Assembly: GCF_001693485.1 (NCBI RefSeq)
Contig: NZ_MAXC01000007.1
Coordinates: forward strand, 1 to 64,000
DNA from: Bradyrhizobium sp. LMTR 3
GTDB taxonomy: Bacteria; Pseudomonadota; Alphaproteobacteria; Rhizobiales; Xanthobacteraceae
Direction of reading: 5' to 3'
Length of the DNA: 64,000 nt
A program made the position numbers and the translations under genes. The notes under the pieces are model-generated. The model made no database searches. It saw only the letters and a list, made by a program, of their open reading frames with translations, and had not been told where the DNA came from. Shown one piece after another: positions 37,261-45,739 of the stretch (position 1 is its first letter; the number at the start of each line of letters is the position of its first letter).

Positions 37261-37678
37261 TGGCCGTCTCGCAAGGTTGGTCTGACGGGGGTGGCCGGCG
37301 GTTCGATGCGAAGAGTGAGATTCTTCACATTACGGCAATGCCCGGATCGCATGTGTGACCTACCCCACAGATGGACATGGCCGGGCCATTCTGCCGCCAG
37401 AAAGGAGCTAAACCCCAGAATTGGTACCATATTACGGAAACACTTTCCTGAAAACGCGCCACCCCAACCTTAGCAAGGCCTCGCCGGCAGGGCAGCATAC
37501 GCGTGACGCCGTGGGTTCCCGCACAGGCAGGTTCCGCACTATCGGAATTCGGCAGATTTCCGTTGCGAAATCAGTGCAATGGCAGGGTTTTAACGGAGCC
37601 GATTCGACCTCAAAAGATACCAAACCTAAAGGCTTTATTCCCTAAAGTTTCGTCCGGCATCACCAACAGCGGCGGGAC
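37261..37678. other. Divergent intergenic region
   Basis: A 418-base region between the ECF sigma gene and the diguanylate cyclase gene. It is comparatively AT-rich between 37420 and 37640, as expected for promoters on both sides. I searched by eye for GGAAC-N16/17-CGTT general-stress sites and found none that fit. No repeat or RNA gene is seen. Confidence 0.5.
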
Positions 37679-38827
37679 ATGAGCAGCGCGGCATCATTGC
37701 TTCAGGGGCAAGGCTCTCACAATGCGACCGCGCGCGTCGCCCGCCTGCCGCTGGATGTATTGACGCGCCGGGCCGGCCAGCGCCGCCAGATGCTGGCCGT
37801 GCAAGGCGTCAGCTATTTGCTCATCACCTCGGTCCTGCTGGTCTACTGCTACGCCGGCACCGTCCCGATCATCATTCCATCGACCTATTTCCTTTCCGGC
37901 ATCGGATTGGTGTCGGTCTTTGTCGTGTTGTCGGAAGCCCATTTCAACGACCGGTTCGAGGACCACTATCTCACGATCTTCCAGGTCGCCGGCCACGTCG
38001 CGCTCCAGCTCTGTTTTCTGCTGGCCGCGCCACAGATCGGATTTGCCTTCCTGAGCGTCGTATTCCTGATCTTTGGATTCGGCGCGCTGCGAATGACGTC
38101 GTGGCAAGCGATCATCACCTGGACCCTCACCATCGTAGGCCTGGCGCCGATCTTCCTGTTTACCAGCACCCCGATCGGCCTGCCGATTACCACCCAGACC
38201 GAACGCGTCGCTGCCATGCTTTCCTTTGTCCTCACGATCGGACAATGCGCATTCGTGGGGCTGTATGGCTCTACCATGCGCAAGATGCTCTACGACCGCA
38301 GCTTCGAACTGAAGGCAGCGTACAAGCGGATCGAGGAGCTTGCCGAACTCGACGAACTGACCGGGTCGTCCAACCGACGCAGCATCATGCGGATGCTGGA
38401 GGAGGAGATTGCCCGCGCGAGCCGCAGCGGATCGCCCTGCTCGATCGCGCTGATCGACCTCGACTGGTTCAAGCGCATCAACGACGCCTACGGTCACCCG
38501 ACCGGCGACGAGGTGCTGCGGACATTCTCGATCACCATGTTTGCCAACATCCGCAGCATCGACCGGTTCGGCCGATATGGCGGCGAGGAATTCCTGCTGG
38601 TGCTGCCCGACATGGACGTCGACCAAGCCATGCACGCGCTCGACCGGTTGCGCGCCATTATTGCCGATCTCGACTGGAGCGCGTTCTCGCCCGGCATGAA
38701 GGTGACGATGTCGGCAGGTGTTGCAACGCTGAACCCGAACGAGACATCAGACACATTTCTCGCGCGCGCCGACAGCGCGCTCTATGCAGCCAAGGCGCAG
38801 GGACGTAACCGGATTACCAGCGCCTGA
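37679..38827 (+). CDS. Membrane diguanylate cyclase (GGDEF)
   Basis: A 382-residue protein with an N-terminal block of about six membrane segments (residues 40-200) and a C-terminal GGDEF domain (about 220-382) that makes cyclic di-GMP from two GTP. The active loop is GRYGGEEFLLVLP, an active-type GGEEF, and the substrate site is preserved (DLDWFKRINDAYGHPTGDEVL). There is no obvious I-site Arg-x-x-Asp just before the active loop, so product inhibition may be absent (it reads RSIDRFGRY). No sensory domain other than the membrane block is seen. A DUF2336 gene follows 60 bases later on the same strand. Confidence 0.93.
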   Translation: MSSAASLLQGQGSHNATARVARLPLDVLTRRAGQRRQMLAVQGVSYLLITSVLLVYCYAGTVPIIIPSTYFLSGIGLVSVFVVLSEAHFNDRFEDHYLTIFQVAGHVALQLCFLLAAPQIGFAFLSVVFLIFGFGALRMTSWQAIITWTLTIVGLAPIFLFTSTPIGLPITTQTERVAAMLSFVLTIGQCAFVGLYGSTMRKMLYDRSFELKAAYKRIEELAELDELTGSSNRRSIMRMLEEEIARASRSGSPCSIALIDLDWFKRINDAYGHPTGDEVLRTFSITMFANIRSIDRFGRYGGEEFLLVLPDMDVDQAMHALDRLRAIIADLDWSAFSPGMKVTMSAGVATLNPNETSDTFLARADSALYAAKAQGRNRITSA

Positions 38828-38887
38828 TCCGACATATTTCAGCTCCGGCGGCGAAGAAACCCGCCGCTTTTGCTCCAGGACAGAGTC

Positions 38888-40015
38888 ATGATTTCGAAGA
38901 CCGCCACCGCTCCTTCTCCCGGAAACCTGCTTGACGAGTTGCAGTCCACGCTTGCGCACGGAACGGTCGCTCGCCGGGTAGAGACGCTGCGCCGGGTGAC
39001 CGATCTCTTCATCAACGGCGCGGTGGATTATTCGGACGAGCAGGTCGGGCTGTTCGACGACGTCTTCCAGTGCCTGATCGACCACATCGAAACCTCGGCC
39101 AAGATGCTGCTGGCCAACCGTCTTGCCCCGGTCGACACTGCCCCGCCGCTCACCATCCGCGCGCTGGCATTCGACGACGTCATCGAGGTGGCGGGTCCTG
39201 TGCTGTCGCAATCGATGCGGCTCGACGACAAGACCCTGATCGAGAATGCGCGCAGCAAGAGCCAGGCGCATTTGATGGCGATCTCGACCCGCAAGACGCT
39301 GAGCGGCGCGGTCACCGACGTGCTGGTCCAGCGCGGCAATGATCAGGTGATCCAGTCGACCGTCAACAATCCCGGCGCGGAATTCACCGAGCGCGGCTTT
39401 ACCCGCCTCGTCAGCCGCGCCGAAGGCGACGACGATCTCACCGCCTGCATCGGCATGCGTCCGTCCGTGCCGCGGCATCTCTACCTGAAACTGCTCGCCA
39501 AGGCCTCCGACACGGTGCGACAACGGCTGGAGGCCGCCAATCCCCAGCAGGCGGCCGAGGTGCCGAACGTGGTCAAGGAGGCAACGCGGCGCGCGCGCTC
39601 GGCGACCTCTGATATCACCAAGGACACTGAGATTGCGCACGCGCTGGTGAAGTCGCTGTACGAGGACGGCCGGCTCGACGAATCCGAACTGGCATCGTTT
39701 GCCGATGCCGGGAAATTCGACGAGGCCAACGCCTCGATTGCGGCGCTCGCCAATGTGCCGGTCGCAATCGCCGAGAACATGATGATCGAAAGCCGGGCCG
39801 AAGGCGTGATGATTTTGGCGAAGGTCGCCGGGCTGTCATGGTCGACGGTCCGGACCATCATCAGGATGCGCGACGAACTGTCCGGCGCGGAGCCGACGGA
39901 TCTTGCCGCCTGCAGAGACACCTATGAACGGTTGCGGCCTTCGACGGCGCAGCAGGTACTGCGCTTCCATCGCATGCAGCAGAATACACCTGGCGTGTTG
40001 ACGCCTAGTATCTGA
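38888..40015 (+). CDS. DUF2336 domain protein
   Basis: A 375-residue soluble helical protein of the DUF2336 family, longer than the copy at 2046-3023 and only loosely similar to it. Landmarks are RRVETLRRVTDLFINGAVDYSDEQVGLFDDVFQCLID, LTIRALAFDDVIEVAGPVLSQS and SRKTLSGAVTDVLVQRGNDQVI. The ATG at 38888 follows AGGACAGAG; the frame begins 18 bases earlier. Its position behind a diguanylate cyclase suggests a role in c-di-GMP or envelope signalling. Its stop overlaps the convergent nrsF gene by 11 bases. Confidence 0.82.
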   Translation: MISKTATAPSPGNLLDELQSTLAHGTVARRVETLRRVTDLFINGAVDYSDEQVGLFDDVFQCLIDHIETSAKMLLANRLAPVDTAPPLTIRALAFDDVIEVAGPVLSQSMRLDDKTLIENARSKSQAHLMAISTRKTLSGAVTDVLVQRGNDQVIQSTVNNPGAEFTERGFTRLVSRAEGDDDLTACIGMRPSVPRHLYLKLLAKASDTVRQRLEAANPQQAAEVPNVVKEATRRARSATSDITKDTEIAHALVKSLYEDGRLDESELASFADAGKFDEANASIAALANVPVAIAENMMIESRAEGVMILAKVAGLSWSTVRTIIRMRDELSGAEPTDLAACRDTYERLRPSTAQQVLRFHRMQQNTPGVLTPSI

Positions 40016-40643
40016 GCAGCTTCGCTCCGGCGAGCGCGCCGATCGCCGCCACCAGTGCGGTCGCGATCGTGTACCAGGTCGCGACGAACAGCGGTGAATC
40101 ATCCGTGCAATGCGAGGCATAGAGCGTTGCCGCCAATCCCGCCGACAACAGTCCGGCGATGGCGCCCGCCAATGCAGGCCGCGACGGGGCACCGTGACGC
40201 AATCCGAGCAGCGCGCCGGCCAGAATCGGCAACGACATCAGCGGGATCGCCGTCAGACAGACCCACGAATTCTTGCCGACCAGCCGCGTCATCATCGGCA
40301 ACCGTTGCGGCATCATCATTTCGCCGCCGATCCCGGCGGTCAAAATTCCCACCGGTGCCAGCAGCAGCCAACCAAATCCGCGCAGCGAGGCTTCGGGCCG
40401 CGACAGATGCAGGCTGACGGCAATAGCCGAGATCGCCAGCGCCAGCGTCACCGCGAATTTCAGGTCGAAGAACGGATTGCGCATCGCAACCATCACGTCG
40501 GGCCTGAGGCCGAGTTCGGTGAAGAACATCAACAGCGAAACCGGCGCCGCGGCCAAGAGCGCCAGCATGAGCGCGAATCCGACCGGGCGCCCGCGGTGCG
40601 CGTTGTCGGCCGCCAACGTTCGAATGAGCTGATCGGTATCCAT
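40005..40643 (-). CDS. nrsF: NrsF-family membrane anti-sigma factor (DUF1109)
   Basis: A 212-residue protein with six membrane segments and the DUF1109 features, including LRPDVMVAMRNPFFDLKFAVTLALA and a final HCTDDSPLFVATWYTIATAL with an essential-looking cysteine. In Caulobacter NrsF holds SigF at the membrane and releases it under heavy-metal or oxidative stress, sensing with cysteines. The start is the ATG at 40643, or a TTG at 40649 that overlaps the sigF stop (TTGA). The gene is coupled to the sigma factor upstream. Confidence 0.9.
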   Translation of the reverse strand: MDTDQLIRTLAADNAHRGRPVGFALMLALLAAAPVSLLMFFTELGLRPDVMVAMRNPFFDLKFAVTLALAISAIAVSLHLSRPEASLRGFGWLLLAPVGILTAGIGGEMMMPQRLPMMTRLVGKNSWVCLTAIPLMSLPILAGALLGLRHGAPSRPALAGAIAGLLSAGLAATLYASHCTDDSPLFVATWYTIATALVAAIGALAGAKLLRY

Positions 40644-40645
40644 GC

Positions 40646-41191
40646 TCAATTTTCCCGCAACTTCGCCGTCAAGCTGGTCAGCCCCCGGTGCAGCGCCACC
40701 CGCACCGCGCCCTCGCTCATCGAAAATTTCGCGGCCGTATCCTTGATCGAGGCGCTGTCGACCGCGATCGACTGCAGCACCTCGCGCTGCCGCGCCGGCA
40801 GCGTCTGGAGCTGGGCGGCGACCTCGCTTGGCGAAGCCGTTTCGGCCGGCGCTTCGCCCGGCAGCGTCTCGGCGAAATCGTCAATATCGACGAAAATGCG
40901 CCGGCCGCGGCGGCGCAGCGCATCGATCAGCTTGTTGCGGGCGATCGCGAACAGCCATGGGGCAAATGGGGCGGTGACATCCCAGGTATGCCGTTTCAGA
41001 TGGACCGCCAGCAAAATGTCCTGCACGATGTCCTCGGATTGATCGACCGGTTGCCCTGCCCGCGCCAGACCACGGCGCGCCGCGGCCCGGAGCACGGGCG
41101 TGACGGTCTTGAGCAGGCGATGATACGCCGCGCTGTCGCCTGCAATGGCCGACCGCATCAGGCCGGTCCATTCGTCATCCCGTTCGCGCAC
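40646..41191 (-). CDS. sigF: SigF-like ECF sigma factor
   Basis: A 181-residue ECF sigma factor. Region 2 contains DQSEDIVQDILLAVHLKRHTWD and PFAPWLFAIARNKLIDALRRRGRR. Region 4 contains LPARQREVLQSIAVDSASIKDTAAKFSMSEGAVRVALHRGL. The GTG at 41191, five bases behind TAGGAG, is chosen as start. An earlier TTG at 41227 would put the promoter (41211-41235) inside the gene, so the promoter supports the shorter form. The partner NrsF is encoded next. By family, it should turn on a small set of stress genes, including its own. Confidence 0.9.
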   Translation of the reverse strand: MRERDDEWTGLMRSAIAGDSAAYHRLLKTVTPVLRAAARRGLARAGQPVDQSEDIVQDILLAVHLKRHTWDVTAPFAPWLFAIARNKLIDALRRRGRRIFVDIDDFAETLPGEAPAETASPSEVAAQLQTLPARQREVLQSIAVDSASIKDTAAKFSMSEGAVRVALHRGLTSLTAKLREN

Positions 41192-41210
41192 CCGCGCTCC
41201 TACCCTGCAA

Positions 41211-41235
41211 TTCGGTCGATCTTTCAATTTGTTAC
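41211..41235 (-). promoter_or_regulatory. SigF-type promoter upstream of sigF
   Basis: On the minus strand GTAAC (41235-41231) is followed 16 bases later by CGAA (41214-41211). This resembles the Caulobacter SigF consensus GTAACC-N16-CGAA, with the spacer one base short if the sixth position is counted. The expected start of transcription is just before the ribosome site of the GTG at 41191. The fit suggests autoregulation. Confidence 0.5.
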
Positions 41236-41246
41236 GTCAGGATGAC

Positions 41247-41268
41247 TCGATCACGAACTCGTGATCGA
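41247..41268. promoter_or_regulatory. Perfect 22-base palindrome, candidate operator
   Basis: TCGATCACGA and TCGTGATCGA form a perfect 10-base inverted repeat with two bases between. It lies 12 bases upstream of the -35-like GTAAC of sigF, the place of an activator or repressor dimer site. It is too symmetric for chance but its regulator is unknown; it could also fold as a hairpin. Confidence 0.55.
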
Positions 41269-41540
41269 AGGTCCCATCGGCAGCTTGGGCTGGCCCCCTA
41301 TCCGGGGGAATCGGGGGACAGCCGGCTGCGCGATGGCAGGCTCATAACATCGATTGCGCGGCCTCGCATCCGGCGTAGCTCGCTAAATCCGCGTCGGCAA
41401 AATGCCCGCCGGCACGTCGGCTGACTGACATTGCCCAGCTTTTGCCCGGTGTTGCCCGAAGATTCCCATTTTCCGCCGCGCTGTGGACACCTGGGGGGTC
41501 TCATTTCGCCGCCGGGCGGCGGCCAATGGGGAGATTCCAC
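41269..41540. other. Divergent intergenic region
   Basis: A 272-base stretch left of the rightward gene at 41541. It contains no reading frame of interest. Apart from the palindrome and promoter on its left, nothing distinctive was seen. Confidence 0.4.
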
Positions 41541-42221
41541 ATGACGATCCGAGCCAGCGCGGGGTCGGCCTTCATTCTTGCGGCAGGGCTTTTGTTGGGT
41601 TTCGCAGGACCATCGCCGGCGACGGCGGCCGGCGCCGATGACGCCGCGGTGTCGAAACCGGACAGCGCAACGTCCGAAAAGTCCGCCAAACAGGGTTCGC
41701 GTTCCCTGAAGAAGCGCTCCGCCCATCGCAAATCTACGCGTGCGGCATCGAAACCCGTCGATGACAAAGAGCCTGAGGAAAAGCAGGTCGCCGATGCGAG
41801 TGGCGGCACTCCGCCAGGAATGCCCGAATGGCTCGCCAACGCCAACGCGCAAATGACGGCAGCCGATGCGCCGGCCGACAGCGCCAAGGGGATGTCGGCG
41901 GCGATGTCCGAGAAGGCCAATACCGTCCTGCAATCGGCGGCGGACAAGCCGGCTGACGCCGAGGCGCCGGCCGATGCTACCGTGGTTGCCTCAGACGAAC
42001 TCAACGATGTCGATCGGGCGCTGCAGGAAACGCCCTCGGCGCAAACGTCTGCTACGCAAACCGTTGTAATGGCCTCCACTTCCAGACCGGCGTCCGAGAC
42101 CGTCGCGCAGGCCAACAACGACAGTTCCACGCTGGATAAGACCTCGCTGATCGGAAAGATCTTCATCGCCTTCGGCGCGCTGCTGACGGTGGCGTCCGCC
42201 GCGCGCATGTTCATGGCGTAG
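41541..42221 (+). CDS. Exported Ala/Ser/Asp-rich hypothetical protein with C-terminal membrane segment
   Basis: A 226-residue protein with a signal peptide ([24 protein letters not shown], cleavage near residue 30), a long low-complexity stretch rich in Ala, Ser, Asp and Lys, and a C-terminal hydrophobic segment ([22 protein letters not shown]). It appears to be a periplasmic tether or bitopic protein. The ATG at 41541 follows GGGGAG. A segment with [14 protein letters not shown] is the most conserved-looking part. No family is recognised. Confidence 0.6.
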   Translation: MTIRASAGSAFILAAGLLLGFAGPSPATAAGADDAAVSKPDSATSEKSAKQGSRSLKKRSAHRKSTRAASKPVDDKEPEEKQVADASGGTPPGMPEWLANANAQMTAADAPADSAKGMSAAMSEKANTVLQSAADKPADAEAPADATVVASDELNDVDRALQETPSAQTSATQTVVMASTSRPASETVAQANNDSSTLDKTSLIGKIFIAFGALLTVASAARMFMA

Positions 42222-42333
42222 CTATCGGAATACCGGACGCGGCATCCCCGCATCCGGGATCCTTTCCAGCCCACTTGAAGCCCACCCCGGCAGCGGGCAC
42301 ATTGCCCTCGAAACGGACTACCCGGGGTGGATC

Positions 42334-43113
42334 ATGGCAACGTTCGAAAACATCATTGTCGAGAGCAAGGGCGCGGTCGGCATCATTACGCTGAACCGGC
42401 CGAAAATGCTCAACGCGCTGTCGTTCGGCGTGTTTCGTGAAATCGCCGCCGCGGTCGATGACCTCGAGGCCGACGACAAGATCGGCTGCATCCTGCTCAC
42501 CGGCAGCGAAAAGGCGTTCGCCGCCGGTGCCGACATCAAGGAGATGCAGCCGAAAAGCTTCATCGACATGTTCTCCAGCGATTTCACCGCCATCGGCGGC
42601 GACCGCGTCGCCACCTGCCGGAAACCGACGATTGCGGCCGTCAGCGGCTATGCGCTCGGCGGCGGCTGCGAGCTTGCCATGATGTGCGACATCATCATCG
42701 CTTCCGATACCGCCAAATTCGGCCAGCCCGAAATCACGCTCGGCACCATCCCCGGTATCGGCGGCACCCAGCGGCTGACGCGCGCGATCGGCAAGTCCAA
42801 GGCGATGGACCTCTGCCTCACCGGACGCATGATGGATGCGGCCGAGGCGGAGCGTTCCGGTCTCGTCAGCCGCGTCGTTCCAGCCGACAAATTGATGGAA
42901 GAAGCGCTCTCGGCCGCAGAAAAGATCGCCTCGATGTCGCGGCCCGCGGCCGCGATGGCCAAGGAAGCCATCAACCGCGCGTTCGAGACGCCGCTGTCGG
43001 AGGGCATGAATGTCGAGCGCAACCTGTTCCACTCGACCTTCGCGCTGGAAGATCGCGCCGAAGGCATGGCGGCGTTCATCGAGAAGCGCAAGCCGGTGAA
43101 CAAGAACAGGTAG
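42334..43113 (+). CDS. Enoyl-CoA hydratase (crotonase family)
   Basis: A 259-residue crotonase hydrating trans-2-enoyl-CoA, with the oxyanion-hole and catalytic segments typical of short-chain hydratases: [46 protein letters not shown], and [22 protein letters not shown]. The two catalytic glutamates fit LGGGCELA and FGQPEI. Its place in beta-oxidation or in aromatic degradation (PaaF-like) cannot be told from context; it is not in a fatty-acid operon here. The ATG at 42334 follows GGGGTGG. Confidence 0.93.
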   Translation: MATFENIIVESKGAVGIITLNRPKMLNALSFGVFREIAAAVDDLEADDKIGCILLTGSEKAFAAGADIKEMQPKSFIDMFSSDFTAIGGDRVATCRKPTIAAVSGYALGGGCELAMMCDIIIASDTAKFGQPEITLGTIPGIGGTQRLTRAIGKSKAMDLCLTGRMMDAAEAERSGLVSRVVPADKLMEEALSAAEKIASMSRPAAAMAKEAINRAFETPLSEGMNVERNLFHSTFALEDRAEGMAAFIEKRKPVNKNR

Positions 43114-43114
43114 G

Positions 43115-43260
43115 CCGTCATTGCGAGCGAAGCGGGGACGCCAGCCAGCCCATGATGATCATTCCCCGCGCATGCTCACGAGCAGCAAAAGCGACGCAGC
43201 AATCCGTTGCCACTTCGCATGCGGAAGGATGGACTGCTTCGCTGCGCCGCAACGACGTGG
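43115..43260. repeat. Degenerate palindromic-type intergenic repeat
   Basis: The segment starts with GTCATTGCGAGCGAAGCGG and ends with GGACTGCTTCGCTGCGCC and AACGACG, the complementary ends expected of the common Bradyrhizobium GTCATTGCGAGCGAAGC repeat. The centre is degenerate. No coding frame is convincing. Confidence 0.55.
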
Positions 43261-43452
43261 ACATAAGCGGCGCAGACACCGTGTCATCCTCCGTGTAGGC
43301 GGAGGTCCAGTACGCCGCGGCACCGCCCAAAATTCGGAAAACAACCCCATGCAAAGTAGCGCGAGGGGCCCGGGGGTGACCTTCGCATCTTGCGAAACGT
43401 TTGACACGTCGGGCAAATCAGGGGCAACAGTGGATTGCGGGATTACGTGCAC
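43261..43452. other. Intergenic tail between convergent genes
   Basis: This stretch between the hydratase gene and the leftward membrane-protein gene contains fragments (GGCGGAGGTCCAGTACGCCG; TTGACACGTCGGGCAAA) that look like remnants of other dispersed repeats of this genus. No gene or terminator is clear. Confidence 0.35.
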
Positions 43453-44409
43453 TCAATTAACTATTCTTGTGCACCGTAATTCCGCAGCCCGTGGCGCACG
43501 CGGGTGCAGGAATTTCCTTGCGAGGCTGAAGCCAAGCGACGTGGCAAGCAGGACCGGCGGAAAATCGATCGATTGAGACGCGAGAACGCCCTGGAGCTTC
43601 TCGTGTGTCGTCGAGGAAATGTACCCGATCGGCAGGCTGACTGCGACGCACCAGGCCCAGTGCCTGCTCACAAATCCGATCACGGTGCCGAGCGCGATCC
43701 AGAGAATCCCCCACGGCAGCAAATAGGCGGCCCACAAGATAATAATGGGCAGACCTGCTGATCCAAACCCGGACAGCGCGATCGTCACGGCAATGAGCCC
43801 TGCAATCAGGCTGGGCCAGGACCATTCGGTCGAGAACCGCAGCAGCGTCGGTAGCGGAGAGATATCTGTCCGCACACGCTCATCCAACGACCCCGTCGAC
43901 GGCAAGATGAGGCACTTCGATGCGACATGGGCAACGAGGACGATCAGGCATCCGAAGAAGACGCCGAAGGCAATAAAGGCGATCCCATGAAACAGACTCA
44001 TGATCGCCGTGCCCTGGAGTGCCGCAATGAAGGTGGTTGCGAGCGCCGGCAGGATCTCGCTTTTCATCAACTGCGGAAATGTGAGATAGAACGCCCCAAA
44101 TCCTGTGCACAAAATCGAAATGAACAGCGTGACGAATGTCACCCGTATGATGGCAAAGGACCCGGCGGCCATCTTTCGCGACAGGCTGGGGTACGACTTA
44201 GTCGGCCAGATCCAATATCCGAAGGCTGCGGACAGCAGCAACGGGAAATAGATCGGGGTCCAGGGAATGACCTGCGGAATGAGCTGGTCGAAATCGATGC
44301 CCCCTATGACCTTCGGTTCTGTCGCGTAGCCCAGGATCGTGCTCTTGAGGAAGTAGGCGAAAAACAGCGCGAACAGCAGCGATGCGATTTTTTCGGCCCT
44401 GATGATCAT
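43453..44409 (-). CDS. Uncharacterised multi-pass membrane protein, last gene of the AAA+ operon
   Basis: A 318-residue protein with about eight membrane segments and no soluble domain of note. Segments such as IASLLFALFFAYFLKSTILGY, YFPLLLSAAFGYWIWPTKSY and IALSGFGSAGLPIIILWAAYLLPWGILWIALGTVIGF are visible; one cytoplasmic loop (KCLILPSTGSLDERVRTDIS) is charged. The start overlaps the stop of the Sel1-repeat gene (ATGA at 44409-44406), so it is the fourth coupled gene of an operon with a Clp-like ATPase. I do not recognise the family; a channel or membrane platform is a guess. Confidence 0.7.
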   Translation of the reverse strand: MIIRAEKIASLLFALFFAYFLKSTILGYATEPKVIGGIDFDQLIPQVIPWTPIYFPLLLSAAFGYWIWPTKSYPSLSRKMAAGSFAIIRVTFVTLFISILCTGFGAFYLTFPQLMKSEILPALATTFIAALQGTAIMSLFHGIAFIAFGVFFGCLIVLVAHVASKCLILPSTGSLDERVRTDISPLPTLLRFSTEWSWPSLIAGLIAVTIALSGFGSAGLPIIILWAAYLLPWGILWIALGTVIGFVSRHWAWCVAVSLPIGYISSTTHEKLQGVLASQSIDFPPVLLATSLGFSLARKFLHPRAPRAAELRCTRIVN

Positions 44410-45737
44410 CGCGGCGATATCTCCCGGAATCGCGGCATGTCGGAGCTAGACTGCATTGGACGCGCGTTTGTTTCTAGAAGGATCCGGATTTGCGCCTGGC
44501 TCGTAAGCTCCTTGGAGAGCTCGGCCATTCGGTTTCGGGCCTTTTCGTTCGCGCCGTCCCGATTGGCGATCCGATACATCGCGTAGATCTGCTTGACGTC
44601 GCGTTGTCCGAAACCGTTGTCCAGGAACGTGGCGTATGGCATGGCGCATATCGGGCTGGCGGTGCGATCGACACACTGTTTCAAAATCCCGACGCCCTTC
44701 GCGAGGTCGCCTTGACCGGAGCGGGCGGCAAACTCGGTGTAGTACATCGAAAGCGTTAGCATTGCCGTTGGTTCGTTCAGTTCGGCGGCGCGCTCCAGCC
44801 ACTTGAGGGCATCGGACGGATCGTCGGAGATTCCCTGCGCATAAGCCTGCATGCGGCGGACGCCGAGATGTGTCAGCGCCTCGCGATGGCCGCGCGCGGC
44901 AGCCTTTGCCATCAACCGGTCGGCCTCAAGATCGTCCTTTGCGATGCCCCGGCCCGTGGCGTAGAGCACCGCGAGAAAGAAGGCGGCCTTCGCATCGTCC
45001 CGATCGGCAGCAGCCCTGAAATACTTTGCCGCGCGTGCGGGATCGATGCTGCCCATCCAGCCGGAGAGATATCCCTGGCCAGCGACGCGGGCGGCATCGA
45101 CGTCGCCTTTGGCCGCTGCGCCCAGGATCAGCTTCTGGCCTTTTTCGATATCGTGCTGGATACCGGGCACACCGATGATGTGCAGCACGGCGAGCACCGC
45201 CATCGACTTGACGTCGCCTTTGCCCGCGGCCTGCTCCACACTGAGAACGCCGCTGCGGAGCGTTGCGCCGTCCGGCTGCGCCATCAGCGCCAGCCCGCGG
45301 ACCAGCAGCACGTGCGGATCGTCCGATCCGGCCGCTCCGAGCAATTCCAGCGCCTTTGGCGAGTTCTTGCTCCGGTAGGCGCGCCAGGCCTCCGTCAGCA
45401 GGGATTTTTGCGGCTCTGGGTCGCCTGCAAAATATTGCTCGTCGAATCCGAGGTCGCCAAGCTGCGGCATCATGCTGCTGTCACGGCGAGCGAGCCTGGC
45501 AATGTCGTTCGGCGTCTTGATGTCCTGCTCCGTTAGCTTCGGCGACGTGACCGCAGTTCGTGCCGCCTGGCCAATGACCGTGAACGACTGCAAGCCATGA
45601 ATGAATAACAGAACGACGGCGCCAATGACGGCGAATTCGCAGAAGCCGCGGAACGTGGCGTTGACCGCATAGAGGTCGAGAAAGAGGCGGAAGGCGCTCT
45701 TCCGTTCCCCCTGCAGGATGTGGGACTGGCCGGCCAT
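44406..45737 (-). CDS. Membrane-anchored Sel1/TPR-like repeat protein
   Basis: A 443-residue protein with one N-terminal membrane segment (about 37-58; GFCEFAVIGAVVLLFIHGLQSF). It has a long series of Sel1-like repeats from about 110 to 420 (for example AAGKGDVKSMAVLAVLHIIG, AAAKGDVDAARVAGQGYLSG, AAADRDDAKAAFFLAVLYATGRGI, AAELNEPTAMLTLSMYY). Such repeats bind other proteins and in membrane systems often scaffold complexes. It begins two bases after the ATPase gene stop and overlaps the next gene, so all are co-translated. It could select substrates for the ATPase, which is inference. Confidence 0.85.
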   Translation of the reverse strand: MAGQSHILQGERKSAFRLFLDLYAVNATFRGFCEFAVIGAVVLLFIHGLQSFTVIGQAARTAVTSPKLTEQDIKTPNDIARLARRDSSMMPQLGDLGFDEQYFAGDPEPQKSLLTEAWRAYRSKNSPKALELLGAAGSDDPHVLLVRGLALMAQPDGATLRSGVLSVEQAAGKGDVKSMAVLAVLHIIGVPGIQHDIEKGQKLILGAAAKGDVDAARVAGQGYLSGWMGSIDPARAAKYFRAAADRDDAKAAFFLAVLYATGRGIAKDDLEADRLMAKAAARGHREALTHLGVRRMQAYAQGISDDPSDALKWLERAAELNEPTAMLTLSMYYTEFAARSGQGDLAKGVGILKQCVDRTASPICAMPYATFLDNGFGQRDVKQIYAMYRIANRDGANEKARNRMAELSKELTSQAQIRILLETNARPMQSSSDMPRFREISPR

Positions 45738-45739
45738 CG

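Noticed and set aside
37261..37678. GGAAC-type general-stress (EcfG) promoter
   Set aside because: GGAAC occurs on the minus strand, but no CGTT lies 16-17 bases after it.
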